From: an uncultured Leifsonia sp. | GTDB lineage: Bacteria; Actinomycetota; Actinomycetes; Actinomycetales; Microbacteriaceae | Direction of reading: 5' to 3' | Length of the DNA: 64,000 bases | NCBI RefSeq assembly: GCF_945957465.1 | Contig: NZ_CAMFLC010000005.1 | Location: 1 to 64,000, forward strand | In this document: one piece after another, positions 15,975-24,933 of the stretch | Layout: each line of letters begins with the position of its first letter | Numbering within the stretch: position 1 is the stretch's first letter | The notes under the pieces: model-generated | What the model was told of the DNA's origin: nothing | Seen by the model: only the letters and a program-made list of their open reading frames with translations | The model's database searches: none | Translations under genes and position numbers: made by a program

Positions 15975-17564
15975 TCATGAGTTCCGGGTGAGGAGGTAGA
16001 CGACGCTCGCGTGCAGCCGGTAGGCGGCGGTCTGGTGGAACCCGAGCAGGTGAAGGGCCGCACGGCCATAGGTGTCCGGCGTGCTCGGTCCGGTGAGACC
16101 GGGCGGAGTGCTGTACTCCACCGCCCAGACCCGCGAGACCCGGTCGAAACGGTTGAGGGCGGCTGCCTCACTCACGGAGAAGGTCGACGCGTACCAGGTG
16201 TAGTTGCGTTGGTATGGCGTCTTGAGCAGGACGTCGTTCACGGGTCCGAACGCACCGGGAGGCGCCGTGTCGTAGGCGAGACGTGTTCGGCGCGATGGCC
16301 GGGCGGCTGCATCGAAGACGATGGCGTCGCCGGTGCGGGAGTGCGCGCGCACGGTGGCGGCGATCTGATTCCAGTCCGACTGGTTCTGCGAGTACGGGCC
16401 GCGCTGAGCCGCCCAGTCCGGCGCGGCGGCCGCGACGACGCCGAGGATCAGGACCACGCAGACCGCGGCGGCGGCCCGCACACGGCGGGTCGCCGAGGCG
16501 GCTCCCCGAGCGATCGTGTCGATCCCGGTGGCGATCAGGATGCCGGCCGCGGGTGCGGTGAAGGCGGCATATCGCGCGGTGAACAGGGCGAAGAAGACGT
16601 TCGCCAGCAGAAGCAGTCCGATCGGGAGCACGAGCCAGCACAGGGCCAGCACCCGAACGTCCGGCGCCGACGTCGTGAGCCCGGCGCGGCGGTGCCGCCA
16701 TGCAGTTCCGGCTGCGCCGACGGCGCCCGCCGCCATCAGTGTCCACCCCACCCACGCGAACGTGGTGTCGCCGAACCACATCTGCTTGAGTACGACATCC
16801 CAGGACGCGTAGCCGCCGGCTTGGAGGTAGGCGATCTGTGCTCGCTGCAGGAAAGCCATGACCAACACCGGCAGGGCCGTCACCAAGGCAACCGCGCTGG
16901 CGACCGACCACCGTCTCCAGTGATCGCGCAACGTCGGGGTCAGCAGCACGAAGGCACCGACGGCGATCGCCATCAGGCCGGTGTAGATGAAGAAGTAGGT
17001 CGCGATGCAGAGAAGGACGCCGTAGCCGACCCACAGCCCGCGGCTTCGACCGGGGCGGATCGCGATCTCGACCACGACGGCGCACAAAGCCGCAGCGAGT
17101 GTCGCATCGAACGAGAAAGCGCGAGCCTCCCCGCCTGCGTAGGTGAGCCGGGGCACGACCGTGCAGGCGATCCCCGCCAGCACTGCGACGCGCACGCCCG
17201 AAATACGGGCGCACATCCAGACCACCAGACCCACGGCTGCACCGATCGCCAGCGCACTCGGGAACCGGATGGAGAACGCGCTGTAGCCGAACACCCTGAC
17301 CCAGAAGTGGAGGAACAGGTAATAGGTGCCGTGCACAGCATCCACGTGCTGCAGCATGTGGAACAGGCTGGGGAGCGAGCGTCGGGCGGAGAGCTGACTG
17401 GCTGCCTCGTCCCCCCACAGCGATGGCACCCAGGATCCGATCAGGCTGACCGAAGCGCCCATCGCGCCGAACGCGAGCGAGAGCGCGAGGACGTGAGGGG
17501 GCCGGAGCCGGCCGAACGGCCTCGCCTTGCGAAGCGATTCGGTCGACTGCACGGAGCCAGTCAA
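15975..17564 (-). CDS. Polytopic GT39/PMT-like glycosyltransferase (putative)
   Basis: The 529-aa protein has about 10-11 hydrophobic segments followed by a soluble C-terminal domain of about 150 aa. The first periplasmic loop has WGDEAASQL, matching the acidic GDE motif of ArnT/PMT-like GT-C transferases, and a later GTYYLFLHFWVRVFG fits the same superfamily. Such enzymes move sugars from polyprenyl-phosphate carriers to acceptors outside the membrane. Donor and acceptor are unknown. A second large membrane protein is encoded divergently at 17909. Confidence 0.75.
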   Translation of the reverse strand: MTGSVQSTESLRKARPFGRLRPPHVLALSLAFGAMGASVSLIGSWVPSLWGDEAASQLSARRSLPSLFHMLQHVDAVHGTYYLFLHFWVRVFGYSAFSIRFPSALAIGAAVGLVVWMCARISGVRVAVLAGIACTVVPRLTYAGGEARAFSFDATLAAALCAVVVEIAIRPGRSRGLWVGYGVLLCIATYFFIYTGLMAIAVGAFVLLTPTLRDHWRRWSVASAVALVTALPVLVMAFLQRAQIAYLQAGGYASWDVVLKQMWFGDTTFAWVGWTLMAAGAVGAAGTAWRHRRAGLTTSAPDVRVLALCWLVLPIGLLLLANVFFALFTARYAAFTAPAAGILIATGIDTIARGAASATRRVRAAAAVCVVLILGVVAAAAPDWAAQRGPYSQNQSDWNQIAATVRAHSRTGDAIVFDAAARPSRRTRLAYDTAPPGAFGPVNDVLLKTPYQRNYTWYASTFSVSEAAALNRFDRVSRVWAVEYSTPPGLTGPSTPDTYGRAALHLLGFHQTAAYRLHASVVYLLTRNS

Positions 17565-17908
17565 GGTCCTCCTCTCCCAGAAATGGCTGAGAGGCGCCCC
17601 TGCCTGAGCGCATGTTCAGCCACGGCCATCCGGTCTCGGCGAGGCCGGGAACACGCGCACAGGTCCTCCGCATGGCGCACCGCGAATACCGGGGCGGTGC
17701 CGGCGGCCCGGAGTCCCGCGGACCGGATGCTTCGGACACTCATATGCGCATTCCAGGGAAGACCGCTGCTTCTTTGCCGAATATGGGAGCCGAGGGGGTG
17801 CGACGGAATGAGAGAGCGAGGAGCCTGAATGCGACGGAGCGCTAGTGCGGAGGGACCACAGGTGGAGGTCGTCTCAGTCGCGGTTCCCGCTGACGCCCTG
17901 AAAGTCGG
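17565..17908. other. Intergenic region between divergent membrane-protein genes
   Basis: This 344-bp stretch holds the promoters of the two divergent genes. No convincing ORF, repeat or operator was recognised; small ORFs listed there have shadow-like composition. Confidence 0.4.
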
Positions 17909-19273
17909 GTGATCCCGGTGACCGGCATGACCGTCGCGCCGCTCGCCTCACGGTCCCTGGCCCGCAGAGTGCGGGACGCGGTCAGCCGTCGGCCGATGAT
18001 CCTGCTGGTGGTCCTCGGGCTGAGTTGCGCGGCGGTCGCGTGGTTCCGCATCCCGGCGCTCGCCCGCGACACGTTCTGGGCGGAGGACGGGCGGACGTTC
18101 GTCTCCTCGGCCGCGCTGGGCGGCCCGGGCGTCCTCTTCACGCCGTACGCCGGCTACCTGCACACCGTTCCGCGTCTGGTCGCGGCGGGCGTGGTGCTGC
18201 TGCCGGTGGATCAGTGGGCGCTCGCCACCACGGCCGCCGCGTGCGCGGTCGCGGGAGCGCTCGCGGTCGTCGTCTTCGTGTGCGCCCGGGACATGGTGCC
18301 CTGGCTTCCCGCTCGGCTCTTCATCTCGGGGCTGACGGTTCTCGCCCCGCTGGCGCCGCGCGAGGTTCTCGGAAACCTCGCGAACCTGCACTCGGTGTTC
18401 TTGTGGGCGCTGTTCTGGGTCGCGCTGTCGCGTCCGCGGCGGATGCGCACCGCGATCATCCTCTCGGCCGTGGCGCTCTTCGGCGCGCTGACCGAGATCC
18501 AGACGCTGTTTCTGGCGCCGCTGCTGCTGCTGCGCTCCCGTGATCGGCTGGTGTGGATCGTGCGCGCGGGACTGCTCGCCGGGATGGCAGCGCAAGCGGT
18601 CGTGACGCTGGGCTGGCCGCGGGCGCAGGACACGAATCCGGCGGTCGATCCGTTGTCGATCGCTTACGGCTACCTGATCAACGCGGTCATGCCGCTGGTG
18701 GTCCCGCAGGCCCGGATCGGGCACGTCCTCGTCGCGACAGGCCCGGCCGTCGGTATCGCCGTGCTGGCGCTCATCGTGGCGGCCGCGGCCTTTGTCGCGG
18801 TCCGCGGAACGCGCGGCCAGCGAGTCCTCGTCGTCGCGGCCCTGAGCGGATCCGTCCTGATCTATGTCGCGAGCGTCGTGACCAACCCGAACACGTTCTA
18901 CGACTACGCCCGCTTCACCTCGGCGCAGTTGTCGAATGCGTGGCTCACCCGGTATGGCGTCGTCCCGTCGATGCTGCTCGCGCTCGTCTTCCCGGTCGCC
19001 GCGGCCATCGCCCTCAGGCGCCCACATCGGCGGGTCGCGTTCAGGTGGACGGTCGTCGCAGTGGCCGGGCTGGCGGCGGCGCTCATCGTGGCCCAGTTCG
19101 GGCCGCAACTGACCCGGCGTTCGTACGGGCCGGCTTGGCAACCCCAACTCGCGGCAGCAACGGCGCAGTGCCGCCGCGACGACGAGCTGCGGTTCGTCAA
19201 CCTCAAGGAGACGATCGGCTGGAGCGTCACGGTTCCCTGCAGCGACCTGACCAGCAGAACCGACGCCGACTAA
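17909..19273 (+). CDS. Polytopic membrane protein, GT-C-like
   Basis: The 454-aa protein has about 10 transmembrane segments. After the first comes FWAEDGRTFVSSAALGG, an acidic first-loop motif (AEDG) that resembles the metal-binding loop of GT-C glycosyltransferases, and a C-terminal periplasmic tail ends in SWSVTVPCSDLTSRTDAD-like sequence. No family name can be assigned with certainty. GTG 17909 is listed; ATG 17927 is an alternative. Divergence from the GT39-like gene suggests both serve cell-surface glycan assembly, which is inference. Confidence 0.65.
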   Translation: MIPVTGMTVAPLASRSLARRVRDAVSRRPMILLVVLGLSCAAVAWFRIPALARDTFWAEDGRTFVSSAALGGPGVLFTPYAGYLHTVPRLVAAGVVLLPVDQWALATTAAACAVAGALAVVVFVCARDMVPWLPARLFISGLTVLAPLAPREVLGNLANLHSVFLWALFWVALSRPRRMRTAIILSAVALFGALTEIQTLFLAPLLLLRSRDRLVWIVRAGLLAGMAAQAVVTLGWPRAQDTNPAVDPLSIAYGYLINAVMPLVVPQARIGHVLVATGPAVGIAVLALIVAAAAFVAVRGTRGQRVLVVAALSGSVLIYVASVVTNPNTFYDYARFTSAQLSNAWLTRYGVVPSMLLALVFPVAAAIALRRPHRRVAFRWTVVAVAGLAAALIVAQFGPQLTRRSYGPAWQPQLAAATAQCRRDDELRFVNLKETIGWSVTVPCSDLTSRTDAD

Positions 19274-19319
19274 GGAGAGCTTCGAACCTCGGACAGCTCA
19301 GACGCCGGGGACGTCGTAG

Positions 19320-20234
19320 CTACAGTGCAGCCGACTCCTTCTCGTCGGAGTCCCGTGTCATCTCGACTGTGCTGGAGTCTCGTGCGGGAACGGGCTCGCG
19401 CAGATAGGGAGATGGTTCGGCGCCGGGGTGTCGTCGCGTCTGCACGACGAACAGGACGACGCCGATCGCGACGGCCACGAACGACGCCCACACGTTTGCG
19501 GGGATACCGAGCCAGCCGTCGCTTGTGGGGTCGATGCGGATGGCTTCGAGCCAACTGCGGCCGAGTCCGTACCAGATGAGGTAGAGCGCGAGCACGCGTC
19601 CCCACTGGAGACGGAATCGCCGTTCGAGCAGGAGGATGAGAGCGACCCCGCAGAGGTTCCAGATGATCTCGTACAGGAACAGCGGATGGAACAGGGTTCC
19701 CGGCGGCATCCCGGCCGGGAACTTCGGATTCGTGGCTTCGATCTGAAGGCCCCAGGGGAGGGTGGTGGGGAGTCCGAACAGTTCGTGGTTGAAATAGTTG
19801 CCGAAGCGGCCCAGCGACTGGGCGACGAGAAGCGCCGGGGCGAGTGCGTCGGCGAATGCCCAGAATCGCAGCCCGGCGCGTCGGCACGCGATGTAGACGC
19901 CCACCGCTCCGCCGAGCAGGGATCCGTAGAGGGCGTTTCCGCCGTCCCAGATGGCGAAGACGTTCCAGAGGTTCGCACCCGGGTAGAAGTAGTCGCCGAC
20001 GTGTGTGAACACGTGATAGAAGCGGGCGCACACGATCCCGAGCGGCACCGCCCAGAAGATGACGTCGAGCACGATTCCGCGGTCGACGCCGCGGCGGCCG
20101 AGCCGTCGAGCGGTGATGAGTGCGGCGGCGATGATTCCGCTGAGGATGCACAGGGCATAGGTGTGGATGGTGAGCGGGCCGAGCTGGAACTGCGCCCACT
20201 GCGGTGGCGGGCTCGGGATGCTGAGTGCGAGCAT
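19320..20234 (-). CDS. lgt: Prolipoprotein diacylglyceryl transferase
   Basis: The 304-aa membrane enzyme transfers diacylglycerol from phosphatidylglycerol to the lipobox Cys of prolipoproteins. It has seven hydrophobic segments, the signature GRFGNYFNHELFGLPT, FHPLFLYEIIWN and RSWLEAIR. The His-Gly-Gly segment of proteobacterial Lgt is WDGGNALYGSLLGG here; actinobacterial Lgt proteins often lack that His. It lies 16 bp downstream of the class A PBP on the same strand, so the two are probably co-transcribed. Whether it is the only lgt of the genome cannot be judged. Confidence 0.92.
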   Translation of the reverse strand: MLALSIPSPPPQWAQFQLGPLTIHTYALCILSGIIAAALITARRLGRRGVDRGIVLDVIFWAVPLGIVCARFYHVFTHVGDYFYPGANLWNVFAIWDGGNALYGSLLGGAVGVYIACRRAGLRFWAFADALAPALLVAQSLGRFGNYFNHELFGLPTTLPWGLQIEATNPKFPAGMPPGTLFHPLFLYEIIWNLCGVALILLLERRFRLQWGRVLALYLIWYGLGRSWLEAIRIDPTSDGWLGIPANVWASFVAVAIGVVLFVVQTRRHPGAEPSPYLREPVPARDSSTVEMTRDSDEKESAAL

Positions 20235-20250
20235 TCGTCTCTCTTCGGGG

Positions 20251-22437
20251 TCAGCCGGCCGGGCGGACGGGTCCGCCGACGAGGGCCGGGGGCGGCGGTG
20301 TGAAGGGGGTGCCTCCGAACCGATGGTCCAGGATTGTCAGGATGCGGTGGGCGATGTCGAACTTCACGTTTCCTCCGTTGATGCCGTGGAAGTATTCGCT
20401 GCGGAGGCGAACGGATCCGGAGACGTTTCCGACCCAGGTGGCGGTGGCGATCTTCGTGGTGGAGGTGACGAGCCAGTTCTGGACGGCATGGTCGGTGGTA
20501 CCGGTCTTGGCGAGCATCGGGACACCGTCCTGGGGGTTCGCACTGGCCGCGGTCCCTCCCGGTCGGAGGACGCCTTGCAGATCGTAGGCGACACCGGCGG
20601 CGATGGTTCCAGGGATGCCGCGGGTGCATGAGCTCGGAGAGACGGGGCGTGGAGTGCCGTGGGGGCCGGTGACCTTCTCGACGGCGACCGGCGTGCAGAC
20701 CGTCCCGCCGTCGGCGATGGCCGCGTAGGCGGTGGCCATCGTCAGCGGCGAGAGGTAGTTGACGCCGAGGATCATCGATGGAACCGAAGTCAGCGGGTTG
20801 GCCGACGACGCCGGGTGGATGCCGAGGGCTTCCGCGGTGTGGAGGATCGAGCAGAGGTCGAGTTCGGTGCCCATCCTCGCGAAGGCCGTGTTGACCGATT
20901 GCGCAGTCGCGGCCATGACGCTCAGACGCGACGCGGAGCCTTCGTCGTTGCTGACCTGCCACGGCGGACCGGAGACGGGGCCGCAACTGCTGTGGAAGTC
21001 GGACATCGGGAAGGTGTGCTGGGAGGCGTCGATCGTTTCAGAGAGGTTGTGCCCGGCTTCCAGCCAGGCGGCGATGGTGAACGCCTTGAATGCCGACCCG
21101 GTCTGGAAGCCCTGGGAGCCGCCATATGCGGCGTCGGTGTTGTAGTTGACGGCGGTGGCGCCGGGCCCGGCCTGACTGCTCTCGTCGAAGGATTTGTTCT
21201 CGACCATGGTCTCGATGTGCCCGGTCCCCGGCTCCACCGAGATGTTCGAGGCACCGAGGTGCATGCCAGGCCGCGTCGAGGGAATGTAGGCATCGAGCGC
21301 CTGCTGGGCCTGCTGTTGCAGACCGAGCTTGAGGGTGGTGTAGATCTGCAGTCCGCCTCGATCGAGGGCGACCCAGCGGTCGGCGGCCGTCTTGCCGAAG
21401 GCCGGATCGTTGAGGAGTTCGTCCTTGACGTAGTCACAGAAGAACCCGGCGTCGACGGCGGCCGCGCTGGTACAACCGCTGACCGCCGCGCTGAGGTGCG
21501 GTTGGATCGGGGTCGCCTTCGCTGCGTCGCGTTGCTGCGCAGTGATCCGGTGGTTCACATACATGCGATCGAGCACGTAGTTGCGGCGTGCCAAGGTCCG
21601 GGCATAGTGGTTCGCCGCTCCGTTCGCAGCGTTGCCCGGCTCGTCGATCCGCAGGTCGGAGGGGCTGTTGATGATCGCCGCGAGTGTCGCGGCCTGCGCC
21701 AGCGAGACCGTGGCCGCCGAAACGCCGAAGTAGTACTCCGCAGCCGCTTGCGCCCCATAGACGTTCCCGCCGAATCCCACGAGGTTCAAATAGGCGGTGA
21801 GGATCTGATCCTTCGAATACTGCTTGGCGACCTCCCCGGCGTAGCGGAGCTCCTGGATCTTGCGCTGCAACGTCGTGGCGGTCACCTGCTGGTAACAGCT
21901 CTTCGCGGCTCGAGCGTCGGTGAGAGCGTCGCACTGCTGAACCAGGACGTTCTTCACGTACTGCTGGGTGATCGAGGAACCGCCTTCGAGCTGATGACCC
22001 GCCGCGTTCGCGGCTGCGGCCCGTAAGGTCCCCACCACATCGATGGGACCTTCCTCGAAGAACCGCGGGTCTTCGGCGGCGATCACGGCCGACTTCAGGA
22101 TCTCGGCCGTGCCGGACCACGGCACGTCCTTGCGGTACTGGGCGAAGAAGGTGGCGATCGGCACCTGCTGACCTGCGCGCTCCGCGTACAACGTGCTCGC
22201 CTGAGCCGGCGGCTGGATCTTCAAATAATCGGGGAGGCCGTTGAACACCGAAGCGCCATCGCTCACACCGGTGGCCACCATTGCCACGGCAGGCACCGAC
22301 ACGGCTGTAGCGAGCACCGCGGCGACGACGCTGAGGATCGCGAACGCGGCAAGCGCGCCGGATCGTCGAACCAGGAGGGTGAGGAGGGGCCGCTCCGGGC
22401 GGGTGTACTGCTCACCCGTCGAGTCGTCGCTGCTCAT
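20251..22437 (-). CDS. Class A penicillin-binding protein (transglycosylase/transpeptidase)
   Basis: The 728-aa bifunctional peptidoglycan synthase has a short cytoplasmic N terminus, one membrane anchor (about 28-55), a GT51 glycosyltransferase domain (EDPRFFEEGPIDVVG and GGSSITQQYVKN, about 120-300) and a transpeptidase domain with SxxK in TGSAFKAF, SxN in SVNTAF and KTGTTD. A proline-rich tail follows. The start ATG after MSSDDSTGEQ was chosen because upstream codons cover the regulatory palindromes. Its promoter region is shared with the divergent fructan importer operon. Confidence 0.92.
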   Translation of the reverse strand: MSSDDSTGEQYTRPERPLLTLLVRRSGALAAFAILSVVAAVLATAVSVPAVAMVATGVSDGASVFNGLPDYLKIQPPAQASTLYAERAGQQVPIATFFAQYRKDVPWSGTAEILKSAVIAAEDPRFFEEGPIDVVGTLRAAAANAAGHQLEGGSSITQQYVKNVLVQQCDALTDARAAKSCYQQVTATTLQRKIQELRYAGEVAKQYSKDQILTAYLNLVGFGGNVYGAQAAAEYYFGVSAATVSLAQAATLAAIINSPSDLRIDEPGNAANGAANHYARTLARRNYVLDRMYVNHRITAQQRDAAKATPIQPHLSAAVSGCTSAAAVDAGFFCDYVKDELLNDPAFGKTAADRWVALDRGGLQIYTTLKLGLQQQAQQALDAYIPSTRPGMHLGASNISVEPGTGHIETMVENKSFDESSQAGPGATAVNYNTDAAYGGSQGFQTGSAFKAFTIAAWLEAGHNLSETIDASQHTFPMSDFHSSCGPVSGPPWQVSNDEGSASRLSVMAATAQSVNTAFARMGTELDLCSILHTAEALGIHPASSANPLTSVPSMILGVNYLSPLTMATAYAAIADGGTVCTPVAVEKVTGPHGTPRPVSPSSCTRGIPGTIAAGVAYDLQGVLRPGGTAASANPQDGVPMLAKTGTTDHAVQNWLVTSTTKIATATWVGNVSGSVRLRSEYFHGINGGNVKFDIAHRILTILDHRFGGTPFTPPPPALVGGPVRPAG

Positions 22438-22526
22438 GATTGCGACGCTAGGCCGCATTCCTGGATGGACAGATCGAAGGGATCCCGGACTCGTCCGTCG
22501 TTTCTGCGGGTGTTCGAGGATTGCGG

Positions 22527-22560
22527 TTTGGCAAGTTTTGGCATTTTGGCGCGTTTTGGC
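22527..22560. promoter_or_regulatory. Cluster of four TTTTGGC half-sites
   Basis: TTTGGC, TTTTGGC, TTTTGGC and TTTTGGC occur in the same orientation with 8-10 bp spacing. They match the half-site of the neighbouring 29-bp palindrome and of the operators at 33981 and 34097. They may be extra contact sites for the LacI-type regulator encoded at 25812, placed towards the PBP side. Confidence 0.5.
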
Positions 22561-22595
22561 GGTTGCGGAAGCAGTGCCCGCAGCCATAACTTCGT

Positions 22596-22624
22596 GCCAA
22601 GACGTTTTGCCAAAACGTCTTGGC
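22596..22624. promoter_or_regulatory. 29-bp perfect palindrome, LacI-type operator
   Basis: GCCAAGACGTTTTG-C-CAAAACGTCTTGGC has perfect 14-bp arms. It can be read as two overlapping copies of a LacI-type site GCCAARACGTYTTGGC with central CG. It lies 58 bp before the importer's binding-protein gene and is the obvious target of the operon's own LacI regulator. Confidence 0.75.
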
Positions 22625-22682
22625 CTCATAGGATGGTCCAATCACATGCAGCGGGAGCTGCTCTTCACGATCCGGAGTAATG

Positions 22683-23960
22683 ATGCTTCGCAAGAAAGTC
22701 ACAGCAGCGGCCGCGGTGGGTGTCGCCGTCGCGCTGGCGCTCGCCGGGTGCGGCGTGTCCGGGGGAGGTTCCTCCTCGTCCTCCGCCAAGTCCATCACGG
22801 TGCTCGTGGAGGCCGGCGGTCACGCCGAACTCCAGCCGATCGCCGATCAGTACACCAAGGACACGGGCACGAAGGTCACCTTCGTCGAGCTGCCCTACAA
22901 CGGTCTCTACAACCGCGTGAACAGCGAGCTGTCGACCGGCAGCATCTCGTTCGATGTCGCCGCGCTCGACGCGATCTGGCTGCCGGCCTTCGCCGCCGGG
23001 CTCCAGCCGCTGAACAGCCTGTACACCTCGGAGGTCAAGGCGGACAACTTCCCCGCCGTCCTGCAGGAGGCGAAGGTCGGCGACAACTACGTGGGGATGC
23101 CCGCCTTCGCCAACTCGGAGATCCTCTACTACCGCACCGATCTCTTCAACGATCCGGCCAACCAGGCGGCCTTCAAGGCGAAGTACGGATACGACCTCAA
23201 ACCGCCGACGACCTGGCAGCAGTACTCCGACACCGCTGAGTTCTTCACCAAGGACGGCATGTACGGAGCGCCGCTTCCCGGTGCTGTGGAGACCCAGTAC
23301 CTCGCGACGCTCTCTCAGGCCGGTGAGAAGAACATGGTGCTCAATGCGGCCGGGACGAAGTCGACGCTCGGCGACGCAGCGAGCCTGAAGGCGCTCGACT
23401 ACTACACGAGTCTCGCCAAATACGGTCCGTCGGGCGCCGCGGCTGTCGACTGGAATGCTGCTCAGAACCTGTACAACCAGGGCAAGGCCGCGATGATGCT
23501 CTTCTGGGCGCACGCCTACCGGCAGATCCCGAACAGCTCTCCCGTGTACGGCAAGACCGGGGTCGCGCCGATGATCGCGGGTCCGGGCGGGATCGCCGGC
23601 GTGCCCGGCCCGTTCTACCTGAGCATTCCCAGGCAGGCGGCGCACCAGGCGGCCTCGACCGCGTTCGTCAAGTACGCCTACGCCCACAACGCCCTGAGCG
23701 CGAAGACCTCCCTCGGCCTGGTGGCCCGGATCTCGGCGCTGAAGCAGTACGCGGACAAGCCCGGCTACGAGTCCTACGGCCCGATGGTCACGACGCTGTC
23801 CGCGCCGGCCACCGTCACGCGCCCCGCGAACGCGAACTGGCAGAACATCGTCAACAACGTCCTCGTGCCGATGATCCAGAAGTCGCTTCAGCCCGGGGCG
23901 GACAACGCGGCCCTGCTCAAGGCCGCGGCCAGCCAGATCGACCAGATTGTCCAGCAATAA
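22683..23960 (+). CDS. CUT1 ABC importer, sugar-binding lipoprotein (system 1)
   Basis: The 425-aa extracytoplasmic binding protein has a Sec lipoprotein signal MLRKKVTAAAAVGVAVALALAGCG with lipobox LAGC, a Ser-rich linker, and the SBP_bac_1 fold (PYNGLYNRVNSELSTG, LDAIWLPAFAAGLQPL, WAHAYRQIP). CUT1 binding proteins bind oligosaccharides. Its place at the head of an operon with GH32, PfkB and a DFA-hydrolase-like GH91 suggests difructose anhydride or inulobiose as ligand, which is inference. ATG at 22680 or 22683; GGAG spacing favours 22683. It is preceded by the 29-bp operator. Confidence 0.92.
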   Translation: MLRKKVTAAAAVGVAVALALAGCGVSGGGSSSSSAKSITVLVEAGGHAELQPIADQYTKDTGTKVTFVELPYNGLYNRVNSELSTGSISFDVAALDAIWLPAFAAGLQPLNSLYTSEVKADNFPAVLQEAKVGDNYVGMPAFANSEILYYRTDLFNDPANQAAFKAKYGYDLKPPTTWQQYSDTAEFFTKDGMYGAPLPGAVETQYLATLSQAGEKNMVLNAAGTKSTLGDAASLKALDYYTSLAKYGPSGAAAVDWNAAQNLYNQGKAAMMLFWAHAYRQIPNSSPVYGKTGVAPMIAGPGGIAGVPGPFYLSIPRQAAHQAASTAFVKYAYAHNALSAKTSLGLVARISALKQYADKPGYESYGPMVTTLSAPATVTRPANANWQNIVNNVLVPMIQKSLQPGADNAALLKAAASQIDQIVQQ

Positions 23961-23961
23961 G

Positions 23962-24933
23962 ATGACCACCGCAACACGTGAACGGCCGGCCACCCGGCCG
24001 GCCGTTCACGGCCCCCGATCCCAACCACGACGCCGGTCGCGGTTCCGCCTCACGGACGCCCGGTTCGCGCTGCTGCTGATGCTGCCCGCAGCCGCCTTCC
24101 TCGCCGTCTTCGTCGCGTGGCCGCTGATCCAGTTCGTCGTCAACAGCTTCTTCCGCTACAACCCGATCGCCGGAAGCCCCCACACCTTCGTCGGTTTCGG
24201 CAACTACGTGACGGCGTTCACCTCCTCCGAATTCGGCAACTCGGCCATCCGGACCATCGCCTACACCGTGATCGTCGTCACGCTGGAGTTCGTGCTCGGG
24301 CTGACCGTGGCGCTCCTCTTCAGCGGGCTCGGCAACCGGTCCCGGATCTTCCGCACGATTTTCCTCTACCCGCTGATGATCGCCCCCATCGTCGCCGGGC
24401 TGCTGTGGCGGTTCCTCCTGATCGACAACTCCGGGATCGTCAACCAGCTCCTCTACCAGGCGCACATCATCTCCTCTCCGAACCAGATCCAGTGGCTGAG
24501 CGACCCGAGCATCGCGCTCTTCTCCGTCGCGCTGCCGGACATCTGGCTGACGACCTCGTTCATCACGCTCGTCCTCTTCGCCGGTCTGCAGAACGTCCCC
24601 GGCGACATCATCGAGGCGGCCCGTCTCGACGGGGCCCGATACCCGACCCTGCTGTTCCGGATCATCGTGCCGCAGCTGCGGCCGATCATCGCCGTCGCGC
24701 TGATCGTGCGCGGTGTGGATGCCGCCCGGGCGTTCGACACGATCGTCGTCCAGACCAACGGAGGCCCGCAGAACTCCACCAACGTGCTGTCGCTGCTGGT
24801 GTACAACACCCAGATCGCCAACGGGAACCCGGGCCTCGCCAGCGCCATGGGCACTGTCTACCTGATCGCGATGATGGTGATCGCCATCATCGCCGTCCTC
24901 ACCATCTGGCGACCAGGGAGCGAAGAGCGATGA
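23962..24933 (+). CDS. CUT1 ABC importer permease, MalF-type (system 1)
   Basis: The 323-aa permease has six membrane segments and the inner-membrane coupling loop EAARLDGARYPTLLFRIIVPQLRPI, the EAA motif that docks the ATPase. It begins one base after the binding-protein stop; a TTG at 23947 is a less likely start. It forms the heteromeric channel with the next gene product. No ATPase gene is in the operon, so a shared MsiK-like ATPase elsewhere is probably used, as known for actinobacterial CUT1 systems. Confidence 0.93.
   Translation: MTTATRERPATRPAVHGPRSQPRRRSRFRLTDARFALLLMLPAAAFLAVFVAWPLIQFVVNSFFRYNPIAGSPHTFVGFGNYVTAFTSSEFGNSAIRTIAYTVIVVTLEFVLGLTVALLFSGLGNRSRIFRTIFLYPLMIAPIVAGLLWRFLLIDNSGIVNQLLYQAHIISSPNQIQWLSDPSIALFSVALPDIWLTTSFITLVLFAGLQNVPGDIIEAARLDGARYPTLLFRIIVPQLRPIIAVALIVRGVDAARAFDTIVVQTNGGPQNSTNVLSLLVYNTQIANGNPGLASAMGTVYLIAMMVIAIIAVLTIWRPGSEER

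Noticed and set aside
16011-17828. 605-aa plus-strand ORF
   Set aside because: Antisense of the GT39-like membrane protein. It has hydrophilic, Arg/His-rich composition and no start signal.
20659-22026. 455-aa plus-strand ORF
   Set aside because: Antisense of the class A PBP, whose catalytic motifs are all intact on the minus strand.
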